Origin: Chloroflexota bacterium
GTDB taxonomy: Bacteria; Chloroflexota; Anaerolineae; JAAEKA01
Direction of reading: 5' to 3'
Length of the DNA: 41,204 nt
Assembly (NCBI GenBank): GCA_029558955.1
Contig: JAKQCW010000268.1
Span: forward strand, 1 to 41,204
Position numbers and translations under genes: made by a program
Shown here: positions 39,461-41,204 of the stretch, piece after piece
Layout: each line of letters starts with the position of its first letter
Position numbering within the stretch: position 1 is the first letter of the stretch
The notes under the pieces: model-generated
Told to the model about the DNA's origin: nothing
Databases searched by the model: none
What the model saw: the letters and a program-made list of their open reading frames with translations, nothing else

Positions 39461-39538
39461 GCTCGGGCCGGTCTGTGCGCAGCCACCGAGCCCGCCAGTT
39501 TCAGCGACGGTTGTGCGCCCAGCGCATGGATGTCTCAG
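39461..39538. repeat. 78-bp dispersed repeat, copy B
   Basis: Matches 12265-12342 over its entire length with roughly six substitutions and no gap. It lies between lutB and argG. After the last base the flanks diverge. Related in its first half to the GCTC-GGCCGGTC palindrome family. Confidence 0.85.
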
Positions 39539-39593
39539 AAGAACCTGGCTGTGAGATGCGACCGCCAAGGCGCCGCCGCCAGGTTCCTCTGAG
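39534..39593 (-). terminator. Long hairpin downstream of argG
   Basis: CTCAGAAGAACCTGGC (39534-39549) and GCCAGGTTCCTCTGAG (39578-39593) pair at 15 of 16 positions. Twenty bases past the argG stop. No T-run; it overlaps the end of the 78-bp repeat. Confidence 0.5.
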
Positions 39594-39613
39594 TTCGGCC
39601 GGGGTCCTGGCCC

Positions 39614-40876
39614 TCAGTCCCGCTTGAAGCTCGAGTAGTCCGGCGTGCGGTACTTGCTGGCGCCGACGCCGGCGATATCCAGCATGGCCTCGACCTTGAG
39701 CGGCAGACCGAAGATCTTGATGAAGCCCTCGGCGTCCTTCTGGTCGTAGACATCTTCCTGGCCGAAGGTCGCATAGTCCTCGCGGTAGAGCGAGTGCGGC
39801 GAGCGCCGGCCCACCAGGATGACGTTGCCCTTGTAGAGCTTGAGGCGCACGCTGCCGGTGATGTTTTCCTGGGTAGCCCGCACGAAGGCATCCAGCGCCC
39901 GGCGCAGCGGGGTGAACCAGAGGCCGTTGTAGGTCAGCTCGGCGTACTTCAGCGCCACCTGCTGTTTGTATTGCAGCGTCTGCTTGTCCAGGCAGAGCTC
40001 CTCCAGCGCGTCATGGGCCGCGTAGAGGATCGTTCCGCCCGGCGTTTCGTAGACGCCGTGCGATTTCATGCCCACCAGGCGGTTCTCCACCAGGTCGATG
40101 CGGCCCACGCCATGCTTGGCGCCCAGGGCATTGAGGCTTTCCAGCAGGCTGATGGGCCCTTTGGCCACGCCGTTGATGCGCTTGGGGATGCCCCCCTGGA
40201 AGTCGATGACCACCTCCTCCGACTCGTCGGGCGCAGCTTCGGGGCTGACCGACCACTGGTACATGACCTCTTCCGGCTCGTTCCAGGGATCTTCCAGCAG
40301 CCCCCCTTCGTGGCTCAGGTGCCAGATGTTGCGGTCGCGGCTGTAGATCGATTTCTCGGTGGCGGTGACGGGCACGTTGTGCTCGGCGGCGTAGTCCAGG
40401 GCATCCTTGCGGCTGCGGATGGTCCACTCGCGCCAGGGCGCGATGGTGCGCAGGCGCGGGTTGAGCGCCATCACCGTCAACTCGAAGCGCACCTGGTCGT
40501 TGCCTTTGCCGGTGCAGCCGTGGGCAATCGCGTCGGCGCCTTCCAGCTCGGCGATTTCCACCATGCGCTTGGCGATCAGCGGGCGGGCGACGCTGGTGCC
40601 CAGCAGGTACTTGCGTTCGTAGACCGCGCCGGCCTGCAGCATGGGATAGAGGTAGTCGGTGATGAACTCCTCGCGCAGGTCCTCGACGTAGAGTTTGCTG
40701 GCGCCGGAGGCGATGGCCTTCTCCTCCAGGCCGCTCAGCTCCTCCCCCTGGCCCAGGTTGGCCGTGAAGCAAACTACCTCACAGCCGTAGTTGTTGCGCA
40801 GCCAGGGAACGATAACGGAGGTGTCCAGCCCGCCAGAATAGGCGAGCACGACTTTCTTGACAGGTTGTTGGAGCAT
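39614..40876 (-). CDS. argG: Argininosuccinate synthase
   Basis: 420 residues, normal length. It joins citrulline and aspartate using ATP in arginine synthesis. PP-loop [10 protein letters not shown] (12-21) starts the protein; [24 protein letters not shown], and the [10 protein letters not shown]-like [14 protein letters not shown] are all present, as are [26 protein letters not shown] and the C-terminal [38 protein letters not shown] ribosome site before the ATG. No argH in the window. Firm. Confidence 0.97.
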   Translation of the reverse strand: MLQQPVKKVVLAYSGGLDTSVIVPWLRNNYGCEVVCFTANLGQGEELSGLEEKAIASGASKLYVEDLREEFITDYLYPMLQAGAVYERKYLLGTSVARPLIAKRMVEIAELEGADAIAHGCTGKGNDQVRFELTVMALNPRLRTIAPWREWTIRSRKDALDYAAEHNVPVTATEKSIYSRDRNIWHLSHEGGLLEDPWNEPEEVMYQWSVSPEAAPDESEEVVIDFQGGIPKRINGVAKGPISLLESLNALGAKHGVGRIDLVENRLVGMKSHGVYETPGGTILYAAHDALEELCLDKQTLQYKQQVALKYAELTYNGLWFTPLRRALDAFVRATQENITGSVRLKLYKGNVILVGRRSPHSLYREDYATFGQEDVYDQKDAEGFIKIFGLPLKVEAMLDIAGVGASKYRTPDYSSFKRD

Positions 40877-41038
40877 AAGGTTTCTTTCCTTGGTTTCTTT
40901 CCCTTGGGAAATGTTTGGGAGATATGTTTGTCTGTTAGATCACTCCCGCGGCGGGAGTCTGGCAGGTCAGCGCGAAGACCCGGTGGGGAACGCTGAGCGG
41001 ATCGGCGGGGAAGCGGCTGCTGAAATCGACTTGCGTGG
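40877..41038. other. argG leader region with a small palindrome
   Basis: No gene. ACTCCC (40942-40947) pairs with GGGAGT (40953-40958) around a GC-rich loop. A T-rich tract on the plus strand (40878-40914) is the purine-rich leader of argG on the minus strand. No clear promoter or ARG box seen. Confidence 0.5.
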
Positions 41039-41204
41039 CTACCAGTTCCGGTGCAGGTTCACCACGTCGCGCAGCATGGCCGCGGCCGTGCCTGTTGGGC
41101 CCCGCTCGTCGATGCTGATGAAGATCGACTCGAACAGGTCTGACTCGAAGTGGACGCCCATCTGCCAGCCATGCACGTGGGCCAGCCGGTGCGTGGCCGG
41201 CAGG
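41039..41204 (-). CDS. C-terminal fragment, probable homoserine dehydrogenase
   Basis: 54 codons before a TAG stop at 41039-41041; the rest lies beyond the window. The text LPATHRLAHVHGWQMGVHFE and SDLFESIFISIDERGPTGTAAAMLRDVVNL has the order LPxxHxLAxVxG, then xxDL, then GPxxTAxAxLRDxV, which is the end of many homoserine dehydrogenases. The usual GAG before TA is replaced by GPTG, so the match is not exact. It would be upstream of argG in the same direction. Moderate confidence. Confidence 0.45.
   Translation of the reverse strand, partial: LPATHRLAHVHGWQMGVHFESDLFESIFISIDERGPTGTAAAMLRDVVNLHRNW

Overview
The window is high-GC bacterial DNA, densely coded on both strands. It reads like a chromosomal segment of a member of Chloroflexota (Anaerolineae/Caldilinea-like). 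The pointers are lipoproteins with long Thr/Pro linkers and SH3 or LysM modules, the yceD-rpmF-fabD-fabG and asp23-fakA-degV-recG-coaD orders, a class III plus class I PPK2 pair, and unusually repeat-rich intergenic regions. The assignment is inferred from gene content; no rRNA, tRNA or marker tree was available. I saw no IS transposase, CRISPR array or prophage.

Layout. 1-6600 (minus): 5' part of sufE, a heptamer repeat array, menA (menaquinone), a small MITE-like palindrome, recD2, an SH3 lipoprotein and a P-loop protein related to cyclic 2,3-diphosphoglycerate synthetase. 6640-11720 (minus): one long transcription unit, yceD-rpmF-fabD-fabG-asp23-nusB-tatA/B-tatC, headed by a perfect TTGACA-17-TATAAT promoter and an attenuator-like hairpin. 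11780-18770 (minus): asp23(2)-fakA-degV-recG-coaD and a DivIVA/AtpF-like coiled-coil gene. 18790-20890 (plus): rpmB and an HtrA protease, each with its own promoter and terminator. 20988-21850: a Trm112-like membrane protein and an array of 44-bp palindromes. 21875-27417 (plus): cinA/pncC, a small conserved gene, an Amt-type ammonium transporter, a VTT/TVP38 membrane protein that looks leaderless, a small membrane protein, a LysM protein and Bcp peroxiredoxin, converging on a minus-strand SDR gene. 28433-29260: two repeat arrays. 29348-32914 (plus): comM/yifB and two PPK2 kinases. 32939-33020: an orphan plus-strand promoter and hairpin. 33123-34498 (minus): ECF sigma, HCC anti-sigma and OsmC. 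34628-35725: a DUF302 gene, then a scar in which an ATPase remnant is joined to the tail of a peptide-ABC permease, plus a duplicated double hairpin. 35725-41204 (minus): a large lipoprotein, lutC, lutB, argG and the 3' end of a probable homoserine dehydrogenase.

How the parts fit. The fab genes with FakA/DegV cover fatty-acid initiation, elongation and salvage of exogenous fatty acids. MenA, TatBC and the Lut pair belong to respiration and export. Class III and class I PPK2 together could regenerate ATP from AMP using polyphosphate. Sigma, anti-sigma and OsmC form a likely thiol/peroxide stress unit, with Bcp elsewhere in the window.

The least expected material is between genes: heptanucleotide arrays that supply stop codons, several palindromic repeat families in tandem and dispersed copies, a 61-bp element with perfect 16-bp arms repeated four times upstream of comM, and a recurrent extended -10 promoter (TGNTA...T) where the -35 box is weak.
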